Source: Paractinoplanes ferrugineus (GTDB taxonomy: Bacteria > Actinomycetota > Actinomycetes > Mycobacteriales > Micromonosporaceae). Taken from it: DNA of 64,000 bases. Under the pieces are notes generated by a model, which saw only the letters and a program-made list of their open reading frames with translations, did no database searches and was not told the origin of the DNA. Location: assembly GCF_016862195.1 (NCBI RefSeq), contig NZ_BOMM01000003.1, positions 186,001 to 250,000 of the forward strand. Direction: 5' to 3'. A program made the position numbers and the translations under genes. The stretch's first letter is position 1; every line of letters begins with the position of its first letter. Below, piece by piece: positions 42,892 to 53,912 of this stretch.

Positions 42892-44181
42892 GTGGACACC
42901 TTCTGGGGTCCGGACTTCGCGTGGCTCGAGCGCGCCGATCCGGAGGTCGCCCAGGTGCTCCTCGGCGAACTGGACCGGCAGCGCGATGGTCTCCAGCTGA
43001 TCGCGAGCGAGAACTTCACCTCCCCGGCCGTGCTCGCCGCGCTCGGGTCCACGCTCAACGACAAATACGCCGAAGGCTATCCGGGCCGGCGCTACTACGG
43101 CGGGTGCGCCCAGGTCGACCGGGCCGAGCAGCTCGCCGTCGAGCGGGCCGAGCGGCTGTTCGGCGCCGAGCACGCCAACGTCCAGCCGCACTCCGGGGCC
43201 TCGGCCAACCTGGCGGCGTTCGCGGCCCTCGCCGAACCGGGCGACACGGTGCTGGCCATGGACCTGCCGCAGGGCGGGCACTTCACCCACGGCAGCCGGG
43301 TCAACCTCTCCGGGAAATGGTTCCACCCGATCGGCTACGGGGTCACCCCGAACACCGAGGAGATCGATTACGACGAGGTACGCGACCTGGCGCTGGCGCA
43401 TCGGCCCAAGGTGATCATCTGTGGCGCCACCGCGTACCCACGCCAGATCGACTTCGCCCTGTTCCGCGACATCGCCGACGAGGTGGACGCCTATCTGCTG
43501 GTCGACGCGTCGCACTTCATCGGGCTGGTGGCCGGCGGGGTGGTGGCGTCGCCCGTCCCGTACGCCGACGTCGTCACCTGCACCACTCACAAGGTGCTGC
43601 GGGGCCCGCGCGGCGGCATGATCCTGTGCCGCGAGGAGCTGGCCCAGCGGGTCGACAAGGCGGTCTTCCCGTTCAGCCAGGGCGGCCCGATGATGCACGC
43701 CATCGCGGCGAAGGCGGTCGCGTTGCGCGAGGCGTCCGGCCCGGCCTTCAAGGCGTACGCCCGGCAGGTCGTCGCCAACGCCCGGGAACTGGCCGTGGGG
43801 CTGGCGCGGGAGGGCATGCGGCCGGTCACCGGCGGCACCGACACCCACCTGGTGCTGGCCGACCTCCAGGAGCTCGGCGTCACCGGCCGGGACGCCGAGG
43901 CCCGCTGCGATCTGGCGCGCATCGTCCTGAACAAGAACGTGATCCCGTTCGACCCGCAGCGACCGGCGCTGGCCTCCGGCATCCGGGTCGGGACCCCGTG
44001 CGCGACGACTCAGGGCATGGGGGAAGCTGAGATGCGGCGGGTGGCCGAGCTGATCGGTGCCGCGGTGCGCAGCGACCCCGGCACGACGGGTGGTGCGAGC
44101 CGACTCGCCGACGTGGCCGACGGAGTGCTGGAGCTGGTCCGACGCTTCCCGGCCTACGCCCGACAGGAAGTGATGGCTTGA
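42892..44181 (+). CDS. glyA: Serine hydroxymethyltransferase
   Basis: 429-aa PLP enzyme interconverting serine and glycine with tetrahydrofolate. The PLP lysine is K234 in [12 protein letters not shown]; other motifs are [27 protein letters not shown] and VIPFDPQRP. The segment around the PLP-ring aspartate reads [13 protein letters not shown], where most SHMTs have VDMAHFAGLVA; Asp and His are kept. GTG 42892 is selected because GGGGGGAGG is 5 nt upstream, giving a family-length protein; ATG 42850 is also in frame. The TTGA overlap couples it to the AtpI-like gene, tying one-carbon metabolism to the ATP synthase transcript. Confidence 0.96.
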   Translation: MDTFWGPDFAWLERADPEVAQVLLGELDRQRDGLQLIASENFTSPAVLAALGSTLNDKYAEGYPGRRYYGGCAQVDRAEQLAVERAERLFGAEHANVQPHSGASANLAAFAALAEPGDTVLAMDLPQGGHFTHGSRVNLSGKWFHPIGYGVTPNTEEIDYDEVRDLALAHRPKVIICGATAYPRQIDFALFRDIADEVDAYLLVDASHFIGLVAGGVVASPVPYADVVTCTTHKVLRGPRGGMILCREELAQRVDKAVFPFSQGGPMMHAIAAKAVALREASGPAFKAYARQVVANARELAVGLAREGMRPVTGGTDTHLVLADLQELGVTGRDAEARCDLARIVLNKNVIPFDPQRPALASGIRVGTPCATTQGMGEAEMRRVAELIGAAVRSDPGTTGGASRLADVADGVLELVRRFPAYARQEVMA

Positions 44182-44594
44182 CGAACACCGACCTTGCGCC
44201 ACCGCCGGCCGACCCCCGCTGGCGAGTGGCGCATCTGCCGTTCCTGACCGCGGTCTCGATGGCTCTGGTGCTGTGCGCCGCGTCGGTCGGCTATTTCACC
44301 GGCGGTTCGGGCGCCGCGCTCGGTGCCGCGCTCGGCGTGCTGATCGTGACCCTCAGCTACACCATGTCGACGCTGGTCATCGCGTGGGCGGACACCGTAC
44401 GCCCGGCGCTGCTGATGCCGTTGGCGCTGCTCACCTATGTGGTGAAGTACAGCCTGCTGGGGGTGGTGCTGTCCTACGGCGTTTCCACGAACTGGTCCGG
44501 TAAGTCCGCGCTCGGCTGGGGCATCGTGGCCGGCGTGGTCGTCTGGACCGGGGTCCAGGCCTGGTGGTTCACCGCGATCCGTCGCCCGAAGTGA
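44178..44594 (+). CDS. AtpI-like four-TM membrane protein
   Basis: 138 aa with four hydrophobic segments: [57 protein letters not shown] and [20 protein letters not shown]. Length, topology and place before the ATP synthase operon match ATP synthase subunit I (UncI)-like proteins, which help c-ring assembly or Mg uptake. TTG 44178 overlaps the glyA stop (TTGA) and has AGGAAG 7 nt upstream. Sequence identity to UncI is weak by eye, so the family is inferred from context. Confidence 0.7.
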   Translation: MTNTDLAPPPADPRWRVAHLPFLTAVSMALVLCAASVGYFTGGSGAALGAALGVLIVTLSYTMSTLVIAWADTVRPALLMPLALLTYVVKYSLLGVVLSYGVSTNWSGKSALGWGIVAGVVVWTGVQAWWFTAIRRPK

Positions 44595-44625
44595 TCTTCT
44601 GCACTGCGTTTCACCTCGGCAAACG

Positions 44626-44657
44626 ACCGTTTCGTGGTTTGTTGACCACGAAACGGT
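44626..44657 (+). terminator. 13-bp perfect hairpin between the AtpI-like gene and the atp operon
   Basis: ACCGTTTCGTGGT (44626-44638) pairs exactly with ACCACGAAACGGT (44645-44657) around loop TTGTTG. No T run follows, so it may end the glyA transcript with Rho's help or act as an operator for the atp promoter. Confidence 0.55.
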
Positions 44658-44722
44658 GAAGTGAACAGCCGTGCCATGTCCGGTTATGGCGAAGGGGGAG
44701 TACCGTGACATCCCAGTTGCGA

Positions 44723-44762
44723 GACCCCTGACGCCTGGACAACCTCGGTTGTGCGGGGGGTC
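44723..44762 (+). promoter_or_regulatory. Nested dyad in the leader of atpZ/atpB
   Basis: GACCCC (44723-44728) pairs with GGGGTC (44757-44762), enclosing ACAACC/GGTTGT (44739-44744 and 44747-44752). It ends 42 bp before the atpZ-like ATG, so it is either an operator near the atp promoter or a 5' leader structure. The whole 44595-44804 spacer lacks a gene. Confidence 0.4.
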
Positions 44763-44804
44763 CCGCTTAGCTTCGTATTACCTCCTGATATCGTTCGGGC
44801 CGTC

Positions 44805-45038
44805 ATGGCCGCTCAGAAACCCCCCAACGCTCCTAGCGGTGACGACGAGCCCGCCCCGCCCGATACGGGCATGGGAATGACCGCCGTCGCCTATCTCTTC
44901 TCGGGCATGTTGGTGTGGGGAGCGATCGGACTGTTGGTCGACCACTGGGTCGGGACCAAGGGCATTTTCGCCGGTATTGGCGCGGTCGTTGGTATCGGCG
45001 GCGGTGTCTACCTCATCGTGCGCCGTCTCGGCGCCTGA
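44805..45038 (+). CDS. AtpZ/AtpI family protein
   Basis: 77 aa. A hydrophilic Pro-rich N-terminus (MAAQKPPNAPSGDDEPAPP) is followed by two TM helices (AVAYLFSGMLVWGAIGLLVD and GIFAGIGAVVGIGGGVYLIV) with a WGAIGLLVDHWVGTKG hairpin, the signature of ATPase gene 1/AtpZ proteins that associate with F-type ATPase a/c subunits. ATG 44805 is used; an in-frame upstream start would extend across the leader dyad. atpB follows after 15 nt. Confidence 0.82.
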   Translation: MAAQKPPNAPSGDDEPAPPDTGMGMTAVAYLFSGMLVWGAIGLLVDHWVGTKGIFAGIGAVVGIGGGVYLIVRRLGA

Positions 45039-45053
45039 CAGGAAAGGGCTACG

Positions 45054-45848
45054 GTGATCGGTCAGTCGATCGTCCTCGCAGCGGATGTTCCGTTCCCGCC
45101 GAGTGTCGAGGACTTCTACCTGCCCAGCATCCTGCCTTGGGGAGAGCACAACTCCTACTGGTTCACCAAGATCACGGCGCTCCTGTGGATCTCGGTGGCC
45201 GCAATCATCATCTACTTCCTGGTGTCGTACCGGAAGCCGCAGCTCGTCCCGACCAAGAAGCAATGGATCGCCGAGAGCCTCTACGGCTTCGTGCGGAACA
45301 ACATCGCGGTCGACATGCTCGGCAAGCGGGGCATCAATTTCGCGCCGTACCTGACCACGCTGTTCGTCTTCATCCTGCTGATGAATTTCTGGGCCATCGT
45401 TCCGATCGCGCAGATCTCGCCGAACTCGCACATTGCCTTCCCGGCGATTCTCGCGGTGATCAGCTACGTGATGTTCATCTACATCGGTATGAAGCACCAC
45501 GGCGGGCTGAAGTACTTCAAGCACGCGCTTATCCCGCCGGCGCCGTGGTTCATTCTCCCGCTGCTCATTCCGATCGAGTTCTTCTCGACGTTCCTGGTGC
45601 GGCCGTTCTCGCTCGCCGTTCGTCTGTTCGCCAACATGTTCGCCGGCCACATGCTGTTGCTGGTGTTCACGCTGGGCGGCTTCGCGATGCTGAACGCCAA
45701 CGCCTGGTTCGCGCCGTTCTCGCTCGTTTCCTGGGTGATGACGATCGCGCTCACCTTCCTGGAGTTCCTGGTCATCTGTCTCCAGGCCTACGTCTTCACG
45801 GTGCTCACCGCGAGCTACCTGCAGGGTGCGCTCGCCGACGAGCACTGA
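45054..45848 (+). CDS. atpB: ATP synthase Fo subunit a
   Basis: 264 aa, proton half-channel subunit. Five to six TM helices; the essential arginine lies in LVRPFSLAVRLFANMFAGH, and the helix ends with FTVLTASYLQGAL. Together with the c ring it converts proton flow into rotation. GTG 45054 has AGGAAAGGG about 5 nt upstream. It begins the run B-E-F-H-A-G-D of the F1Fo operon. A 75-nt spacer with a small hairpin separates it from atpE. Confidence 0.97.
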   Translation: MIGQSIVLAADVPFPPSVEDFYLPSILPWGEHNSYWFTKITALLWISVAAIIIYFLVSYRKPQLVPTKKQWIAESLYGFVRNNIAVDMLGKRGINFAPYLTTLFVFILLMNFWAIVPIAQISPNSHIAFPAILAVISYVMFIYIGMKHHGGLKYFKHALIPPAPWFILPLLIPIEFFSTFLVRPFSLAVRLFANMFAGHMLLLVFTLGGFAMLNANAWFAPFSLVSWVMTIALTFLEFLVICLQAYVFTVLTASYLQGALADEH

Positions 45849-45886
45849 GTTTTGCCAAGCAACATCCGTTCTACCCGTTGTCGTCC

Positions 45887-45903
45887 CGCGTGACAGACAC
45901 GCG
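45887..45903 (+). promoter_or_regulatory. Small hairpin in the atpB-atpE spacer
   Basis: CGCGTG (45887-45892) and CACGCG (45898-45903) form a 6-bp stem with loop ACAGA, followed by AGGAGG just before ATG 45924. This is where many bacteria place translation enhancers or RNA-processing sites for the multi-copy c subunit. Confidence 0.35.
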
Positions 45904-45923
45904 AGATACCAGGAGGAATCGCA

Positions 45924-46160
45924 ATGGTTGACGTTATTGCCGCCGTCGGTGGTAGCACCGCCGCCATCGGCTACGGCCTCGCCGCCATCGGCCCCGGCAT
46001 CGGTGTGGGTCTCGTCTTCTCGGCCTACATCCAGTCGACCGCCCGTCAGCCGGAGTCGTCGCGTCTGACGCTGCCGTACGTCTGGATCGGCTTCGCCGTT
46101 ATCGAGGCGCTCGCCCTGTTGGGTATCGCGTTCGGCTTCATCTGGGCCGGCGACTTCTAA
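45924..46160 (+). CDS. atpE: ATP synthase Fo subunit c
   Basis: 78-aa helical hairpin. Helix 1 has GYGLAAIGPGIGVGLVF, the polar loop RQPESSR, and helix 2 the proton-binding glutamate E61 in GFAVIEALALLG. It is the proteolipid of the rotating ring. An ideal AGGAGG lies 7 nt before ATG 45924, giving strong initiation as needed for about ten copies per complex. The region around E61 is also the diarylquinoline target in mycobacteria. Confidence 0.98.
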   Translation: MVDVIAAVGGSTAAIGYGLAAIGPGIGVGLVFSAYIQSTARQPESSRLTLPYVWIGFAVIEALALLGIAFGFIWAGDF

Positions 46161-46187
46161 GCCCCCTACCGCGAAGCGGAGGTCTCT

Positions 46188-46760
46188 ATGATCACCAAAC
46201 TAGCGACTGAGGTCACCACACTGGCGGCAGAGGGCGCTTCGGAACACAACCCGATCATCCCGCTTTGGCAGGAAGTCGTCCTCGGCGTCATCGCCTTCTC
46301 GATCCTCTGCTTCGTGCTGATGAAGTTCGTCTTCCCGCAGATGGAGAAGACTTTCGCGGCGCGCGTCGACGCGATCGAGGGTGGCATCAAGCGGGCCGAG
46401 GTCGCGCAGGCCGAGGCCAACCAGCTGCTCGAGCAGTACCGCGCGCAGCTGGCCGAGGCTCGTACCGAAGCCGCTCGCATCCGCGACGAGGCGCGTGCCG
46501 ACGCCGAGGGCATCCGGCAGGACGTCCTGGCCAAGGCCCGTGAGGAGTCCGACCGCATCATCTCGTCCGGTCAGGAGCAGCTCGCCGCTCAGCGTGAGTC
46601 GATCGTCCGCGATCTGCGCGCCGAGGTCGGCACGCTCGCTGTCGACCTGGCCAGCAAGATCGTCGGGGAGTCCCTCGCCGACGAGGCCCGCAGCCGCGGC
46701 ACCGTCGAGCGGTTCATCGCCGACCTCGACTCGGCCGGCACGACCGGCGGGCGGCGCTGA
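46188..46760 (+). CDS. atpF: ATP synthase Fo subunit b
   Basis: 190 aa. A short N-terminus, one TM helix (EVVLGVIAFSILCFVLMKFVF, about 29-49), then a long charged amphipathic coiled coil (EAARIRDEARADAEGIRQDV) that forms the peripheral stalk. It dimerises and holds F1 through the delta subunit. It ends with a Gly-Arg tail, and its TGA shares one base with the atpH ATG. The usual bacterial length and topology. Confidence 0.96.
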   Translation: MITKLATEVTTLAAEGASEHNPIIPLWQEVVLGVIAFSILCFVLMKFVFPQMEKTFAARVDAIEGGIKRAEVAQAEANQLLEQYRAQLAEARTEAARIRDEARADAEGIRQDVLAKAREESDRIISSGQEQLAAQRESIVRDLRAEVGTLAVDLASKIVGESLADEARSRGTVERFIADLDSAGTTGGRR

Positions 46761-47581
46761 TGGCGTCGAGCGTGAGTCAGCAGTCCTACAACGAGGCTGT
46801 GGCGAAGCTCGAGGCCGAAACCGGCACGGCAACGGCCGCGCAGCTGGGCACGGTCGCCGACGAGATTCTCGCGGTGGCCGACCTGCTGCGGGCCCAGCCC
46901 CGGCTGCGCCGGGCGCTCACCGACCCGTCGCGGCCCGCTGCCGAGCGAGGCGAGCTCCTTCGCTCGCTTCTCTCCGGCAAGCTGGCCGAGGCCTCGGTGA
47001 ACACGGTGGCCGCCCTGGCCGCCGGGCGCTTCTCCCGGCCGTCCGAGCTGCTGGACGCCACCGAGCGCCTGGGCGTCGAGGTCCTTCTCCGGTCCGCGGA
47101 GAAGGCGGGCTCGCTGGCCGAGGTCGAGGACGAGCTGTTCCGCTTCGGGCAGATCGTCTCCGGCAGCGCCGAGCTGGCCGTCACGCTGAGTGACCCGGGT
47201 GCGCCCACGGCGCGCCGCGTTAAGCTCGTGGAGGACTTGCTGAAAGGCAAGGCTCAGCCGGCGACGTTCCGGCTCGTCGAGGTCGCTCTCGACGGCTTCG
47301 GAGGGCGTGGCTTCGACACCTCGCTGACCCGGCTGATCGAGCTGACCGCCGCGAAGCGTGACCGTGAGGTCGCCTACGTGACGGTGGCCCGGCCGCTCAA
47401 CGACGCCGACGAGCAGGCGCTCGCCGGAAAGCTGGCCGACATCTACGGACGTCCGGTCTCGCTGAAGGTCGATGTCGACCCGTCGATCATCGGTGGAGTC
47501 AGCGTGCGCGTCGGCTCCGACCTCTACGACGGCACGATCCTGCGCCGGCTGAACGCGGCCAAGCAGGCGTTCGTCAAATAG
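46760..47581 (+). CDS. atpH: ATP synthase F1 subunit delta
   Basis: 273 aa, longer than E. coli delta (177) but like other actinobacteria, where the N-terminal part is extended. The C-terminal OSCP/delta signature is VTVARPLNDADEQALAGKL with VDPSIIGGVSVRVGSDLYDG. It links the b stalk to the top of the alpha/beta hexamer. The start overlaps atpF by one base. A 130-bp spacer with a short hairpin (ACGGC-TTC-GCCGT near 47597) precedes atpA. Confidence 0.96.
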   Translation: MASSVSQQSYNEAVAKLEAETGTATAAQLGTVADEILAVADLLRAQPRLRRALTDPSRPAAERGELLRSLLSGKLAEASVNTVAALAAGRFSRPSELLDATERLGVEVLLRSAEKAGSLAEVEDELFRFGQIVSGSAELAVTLSDPGAPTARRVKLVEDLLKGKAQPATFRLVEVALDGFGGRGFDTSLTRLIELTAAKRDREVAYVTVARPLNDADEQALAGKLADIYGRPVSLKVDVDPSIIGGVSVRVGSDLYDGTILRRLNAAKQAFVK

Positions 47582-47711
47582 GCTGAGTTGCCCAAAACGG
47601 CTTCGCCGTACTGCGATGAAGTTTCAGATCCCCTCGGTCCGGCGGTGACGCGGAGATCGAGTAGGCCCCTCGGCGGCGGTGACGTCCCGAGCTAGACAGA
47701 GAAGGCAGAGG

Positions 47712-49358
47712 ATGGCCGAGCTGACCATCTCCTCGGACGAGATCCGGGGGGCGCTAGAGCGCTACGTCTCGTCCTATTCGCCCGAGGTCTCCCGCGAGGA
47801 GGTCGGCATCGTCTCCGATGCGGGCGACGGCATCGCACACGTCGAGGGCCTGCCCTCGGCGATGGCGAACGAACTGCTCGAATTCGAGGACGGCACGCTG
47901 GGTGTCGCCCTGAACCTGGACGTGCGTGAGATCGGCGCCGTGGTACTTGGCGACTTCACCGGGATCGAGGAGGGGCAGCAGGTCAAGCGGACCGAGCGCG
48001 TCCTCTCGGTTCCGGTCGGCGACGCCTTCCTCGGTCGCGTGGTCAACGCGCTGGGGCAGCCCATCGACGACCGCGGCGAGATCGCCAACGAGGGCTTCCG
48101 CGAGCTGGAGCTGCAGGCTCCGAACGTGATGGCCCGGCAGCCGGTGAAGCAGCCGCTGCAGACCGGCATCAAGGCGATCGACGCGATGACGCCGATCGGC
48201 CGTGGCCAGCGCCAGCTGATCATCGGGGACCGCAAGACCGGTAAGACCACGGTCGCGCTCGACACGATCATCAACCAGCGCGCCAACTGGGAGTCCGGCG
48301 ACCCGGAGAAGCAGGTTCGCTGCATCTACGTCGCCATCGGCCAGAAGGCGTCGACGATCGCCAGCATCCGGGGCACGCTCGAGGCCCAGGGCGCGCTGGA
48401 ATACACCACGATCGTCGCGTCGCCGGCGTCCGACCCGGCCGGCTTCAAGTACATCGCTCCGTACACCGGCTCGTCCATCGGGCAGCACTGGATGTACAAC
48501 GGCAAGCACGTCCTGATCGTCTTCGACGACCTGACCAAGCAGGCCGAGGCCTACCGCGCGGTGTCGCTGCTGCTGCGCCGCCCGCCGGGCCGCGAGGCCT
48601 ACCCGGGTGACGTCTTCTACCTGCACTCCCGTCTGCTGGAGCGCTGCGCCAAGCTCTCCAACGAGCTGGGTGGCGGTTCGATGACCGGTCTGCCGATCAT
48701 CGAGACCAAGGCCAACGACATCTCGGCCTACATCCCGACGAACGTCATCTCGATCACCGACGGCCAGATCTTCCTGGAGTCCGACCTGTTCGCCTCGGGT
48801 GTCCGCCCGGCGATCAACGTCGGCACCTCGGTGTCCCGGGTCGGTGGCTCGGCGCAGGTCAAGGCCATGCGTACGGTCTCCGGCCGGCTCCGCCTCGACC
48901 TGGCCCAGTTCCGTGAGCTGGAGGCGTTCTCCGCCTTCGCCTCCGACCTGGACCGCGCGTCGCGGGCGCAGCTGGAGAAGGGCGTCCGGCTGGTCGAGCT
49001 GCTCAAGCAGCCGCAGTACTCGCCGTACTCCACGGTCGACCAGGTGATCGTGATCTGGGCCGGCACCACCGGCCAGCTCGACGACATCCCGGTCGGCGAC
49101 GTGCGTCGCTTCGAGGGCGAGATGCTGGAGTGGATCAAGCGCCACCGCAGCGATCTCTACACCGCGATCGAGTCGACGAACGTGCTCACCGACGACAACG
49201 TCGAGTCGCTGAAGTCCGGCGTGACGGAGTTCAAGGAGCTGTTCAAGCGGGGCGACACCGGCGTTCGGGCCAACGACCCCGAGGTCGAGGCACTGGCCGA
49301 GGGCAGCGAGACCCGTGAGACGGTGACCCGCGAGGTCCGCCGCTCGGACGAGCAGTAG
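47712..49358 (+). CDS. atpA: ATP synthase F1 subunit alpha
   Basis: 548 aa. The nucleotide-binding but non-catalytic F1 subunit. Walker A is [12 protein letters not shown] (about residues 173-184), Walker [15 protein letters not shown], and the alpha signature is [17 protein letters not shown]. The C-terminal extension [14 protein letters not shown] is an actinobacterial feature; in mycobacteria a similar alpha tail suppresses ATP hydrolysis. ATG 47712 has GAAGG upstream; the longer in-frame TTG/ACG-led start lacks homology. atpG starts 2 nt later. Confidence 0.98.
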   Translation: MAELTISSDEIRGALERYVSSYSPEVSREEVGIVSDAGDGIAHVEGLPSAMANELLEFEDGTLGVALNLDVREIGAVVLGDFTGIEEGQQVKRTERVLSVPVGDAFLGRVVNALGQPIDDRGEIANEGFRELELQAPNVMARQPVKQPLQTGIKAIDAMTPIGRGQRQLIIGDRKTGKTTVALDTIINQRANWESGDPEKQVRCIYVAIGQKASTIASIRGTLEAQGALEYTTIVASPASDPAGFKYIAPYTGSSIGQHWMYNGKHVLIVFDDLTKQAEAYRAVSLLLRRPPGREAYPGDVFYLHSRLLERCAKLSNELGGGSMTGLPIIETKANDISAYIPTNVISITDGQIFLESDLFASGVRPAINVGTSVSRVGGSAQVKAMRTVSGRLRLDLAQFRELEAFSAFASDLDRASRAQLEKGVRLVELLKQPQYSPYSTVDQVIVIWAGTTGQLDDIPVGDVRRFEGEMLEWIKRHRSDLYTAIESTNVLTDDNVESLKSGVTEFKELFKRGDTGVRANDPEVEALAEGSETRETVTREVRRSDEQ

Positions 49359-49360
49359 TC

Positions 49361-51747
<2,387 letters not shown>

Positions 51748-51764
51748 CGTACGGCATGACAACG

Positions 51765-51796
51765 AGGCCGCGTCCACCGCAAGGTGGGCGCGGCTT
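51765..51796 (+). terminator. Terminator-like hairpin after atpD
   Basis: GCCGCGTCCACC (51767-51778) pairs with GGTGGGCGCGGC (51783-51794) around a GCAA tetraloop, with one G-T pair and two further outer pairs. The downstream sequence TTCCGCGTTTCC is only moderately T-rich. It would separate the main ATP synthase transcript from the LCP and atpC genes. Confidence 0.65.
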
Positions 51797-51882
51797 CCGC
51801 GTTTCCCCAGCACTTCCGGCTCCGTTAGGGCTTTCGCGATCCGGGTAACCTTTGCTTTCCGTCCGCTCATCGAGGAGTTGAG

Positions 51883-53010
51883 GTGCCGAAGAAATCCGGC
51901 AACCGCCGTGCGCCGATGTGGGCCCGGCTCTGTGCGATCTTCGGCTGTGTCCTCATGGTGGTCAGCGGGGGCGCGCTCATCGCCGGTCAGGCGGTGCTGG
52001 CGCGTTACGCCGGCGCTGTGGACAACCAGGACCTTTTCGGTGACGCGTCGTCGGCCGGGGCCACTGAGAAGGTCTCCGACATCAAGGGCGCGCAGAACAT
52101 CCTGCTGGTCGGCATCGACCCGCGCACGGACGAGCAGACGCCCCTCTCCGACTCGATAATCGTGGTGCACATTCCGCAGTCGATGGACCAGGCGTACATC
52201 TTCTCGGTGCCCCGGGACCTGGTCGTCGACATCCCGGCCTTCGACAAGACGGGCTTCCGCGGTGGTCGCTCCAAGATCAACGCCGCGATGGGGTACGGCT
52301 CCGCGATCGGCAACGGCAAGCACGACCCGGTGCAGGGTTTCGACCTGCTCGCCAAGACGGTGCAGCAGCTGACCGGCATCGACAAGTTCGACTCCGGCGC
52401 GATCATCAACTTCGGCGGCTTCAAGAAGATCGTGGACGCCATGGGCGGCGTGACCATGACGATCGACCAGAACGTGAAGTCGGAGCACCTGCAGCCGAAC
52501 GGCAAGCCCCGGCCGCGGCTGGCCCGCTGCGCCGACAACACCTGCGACCACCCCTATTACGGCCCGCAGGCGGAGTACAAGGTCGGCACCTATCACCTGC
52601 AGGGGTGGCAGGCCCTCGACTACGTCCGGCAGCGCTATGGCCTGCCCAAGAGCGATTACGACCGCCAGCGGCACCAGCAGCAGTTCATCAAGGCGATGGC
52701 GGAGCAGGCGCTGAGCAAGGACGTGATCAGCAACCCGGCCAAGCTCGACAAGGTGCTCAAGGCGGCCGGGGACGCGCTCACCTTCGACGGCAACGGCAAC
52801 AGCGTGGTCGACTGGGGCTTCGCGCTCAAGGGCATCCGCTCGCAGAACATGACGCTGATCAAGCTGCCCGGCCAGTCGATGATCGTGAACGGGCGCTATC
52901 AGGGCGAGGCACTCGACGACAGCGCGCAGGAGTTCTTCGCCGCGGTCAAGGAGGACCGGCTGCCCGACTTCATCTTCAAGCACCCGGAATACATCAACAA
53001 GGAGGGCTGA
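51883..53010 (+). CDS. LytR-CpsA-Psr (LCP) family phosphotransferase
   Basis: 375 aa. A short basic cytoplasmic N-terminus, one TM helix (LCAIFGCVLMVVSGGALIAG, about 16-35) and an extracellular LCP domain: ILLVGIDPRTDE, SDSIIVVHI, FSVPRDLVVDIP (conserved Arg/Asp for lipid diphosphate), KINAAMGYG and YVRQRYGLPKSDYDRQRHQQ. LCP enzymes transfer glycopolymers from polyprenyl diphosphate to peptidoglycan. GTG 51883 has GAGGAG 5 nt upstream. It sits between atpD and atpC, an unusual place, and probably has its own promoter after the atpD hairpin. It might attach the polymer of the 1-12 kb locus (speculative). Confidence 0.93.
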   Translation: MPKKSGNRRAPMWARLCAIFGCVLMVVSGGALIAGQAVLARYAGAVDNQDLFGDASSAGATEKVSDIKGAQNILLVGIDPRTDEQTPLSDSIIVVHIPQSMDQAYIFSVPRDLVVDIPAFDKTGFRGGRSKINAAMGYGSAIGNGKHDPVQGFDLLAKTVQQLTGIDKFDSGAIINFGGFKKIVDAMGGVTMTIDQNVKSEHLQPNGKPRPRLARCADNTCDHPYYGPQAEYKVGTYHLQGWQALDYVRQRYGLPKSDYDRQRHQQQFIKAMAEQALSKDVISNPAKLDKVLKAAGDALTFDGNGNSVVDWGFALKGIRSQNMTLIKLPGQSMIVNGRYQGEALDDSAQEFFAAVKEDRLPDFIFKHPEYINKEG

Positions 53011-53062
53011 CGCGCTCCTGTGGCGGTCACCACCCCCGGCCACGGCACGCAAGGCCGCCGTT

Positions 53063-53068
53063 TAGACT
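53063..53068 (+). promoter_or_regulatory. -10 element TAGACT upstream of atpC
   Basis: TAGACT matches the actinobacterial -10 consensus and lies 55 nt before the GTG at 53124, inside the 113-bp gap after the LCP gene. It suggests separate transcription of atpC-DUF2550. The -35 region is weak. Confidence 0.4.
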
Positions 53069-53123
53069 TCACCCAATCGGCTCTATCAGCTTCAGATCCG
53101 AACAAGCTCAGCAGGGAGACAGC

Positions 53124-53405
53124 GTGGCCAACCAGCTGCCCGTCAAGGTCGTAGCCGTCGAGGAGCGCATCTGGTCCGGTGAGGCCGAGATGGTCGTCGC
53201 GCGGACCACCGAGGGCGAGATCGGCGTTCTGCCTGGCCACTCACCGCTGCTGGGCCTGCTCAAGGAGCCGTCGCAGGTGCGGGTCAAGCTCGCCGGCGGC
53301 GAGCAGCTGACCTACGACGTGACCGGTGGCTTCCTCTCGATCGACGCCGACGGCGTGACCGTCCTGGCCGAGAGCGCCACGCCCGCCACTCCCGAGTCTC
53401 GCTGA
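53124..53405 (+). CDS. atpC: ATP synthase F1 subunit epsilon, short form
   Basis: 93 aa. Contains only the N-terminal beta-sandwich: LPVKVVAVEERIWSGEAEM, GEIGVLPGHSPLLGLL and VTGGFLSIDADGVTVLAE. The C-terminal helical hairpin that regulates ATP hydrolysis in E. coli (139 aa) and Mycobacterium (121 aa) is essentially missing; only about 10 residues follow the sandwich. GTG 53124 has CAGGGAG 5 nt upstream and starts at the family N-terminus; a longer open frame upstream is not homologous. Separated from atpD by the LCP gene, with its own likely promoter. Confidence 0.95.
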   Translation: MANQLPVKVVAVEERIWSGEAEMVVARTTEGEIGVLPGHSPLLGLLKEPSQVRVKLAGGEQLTYDVTGGFLSIDADGVTVLAESATPATPESR

Positions 53406-53414
53406 CCTCCGGCG

Positions 53415-53882
53415 ATGCGGATCCTCGAGCTGCTCGGGATCTGCTTCGCCGCGCTGTTCGTACTTCTCTTCGCGATCTTCTTCCGCCTCCGGCTGTTCAT
53501 GGTCGGGGGCGGAACCATTCGGCTCCAGGTGCGGGTCAGCACGATGGTCGCCGGCCGCGGCTGGTCCACCGGAGTCGGTCAGTTCGTCGGTGACGAACTG
53601 CGCTTCCATCGCATGTTCAGCCTGGCGTTCCGCCCCAAGCGGGTGCTGAACCGCACGGTCCTGGTGGTCGAGGAGCGCCGCCGGCCCGAGGGCCCCGAGC
53701 GGCTGACGGTGCCCGCGCAGTGGTGTGTCCTGCGCTGTTCCAACGGCGAGGCGGGCCAGATCGAGATCGCCATGGCCGAGTCCACCGTCACCGGTTTCTC
53801 GTCCTGGCTCGAGGCCGCTCCGCCCGGTCAGCCCGGTGGGACGTCCCGGCCGGTCATCCGCCCCCGGACCATCGAACAGTAA
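53415..53882 (+). CDS. DUF2550 family protein
   Basis: 155 aa. One N-terminal TM helix (LGICFAALFVLLFAIFFRLR) followed by a soluble beta-rich domain with GRGWSTGVGQFVGDELRFHR and PAQWCVLRCSNGEAGQIEIAMAES. DUF2550 proteins follow atpC in mycobacteria, streptomycetes and relatives; function is unknown, but the linkage suggests an envelope or bioenergetic role. It starts 9 nt after atpC and ends at a strong hairpin. Confidence 0.9.
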   Translation: MRILELLGICFAALFVLLFAIFFRLRLFMVGGGTIRLQVRVSTMVAGRGWSTGVGQFVGDELRFHRMFSLAFRPKRVLNRTVLVVEERRRPEGPERLTVPAQWCVLRCSNGEAGQIEIAMAESTVTGFSSWLEAAPPGQPGGTSRPVIRPRTIEQ

Positions 53883-53906
53883 GCGGCCCCCGTCGCCGGG
53901 GGCCGC
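53883..53906. terminator. Perfect 10-bp GC hairpin between convergent genes
   Basis: GCGGCCCCCG (53883-53892) and CGGGGGCCGC (53897-53906) with loop TCGC begin at the DUF2550 stop and face the dehydrogenase stop 7 bp later. It can serve both directions; no T tract. Confidence 0.7.
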
Positions 53907-53912
53907 GTCCGG

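Noticed and set aside
51883..53010. LCP gene as a transcription regulator (LytR attenuator)
   Set aside because: The TM anchor and extracellular LCP catalytic motifs indicate a glycopolymer phosphotransferase; the regulator name is historical.
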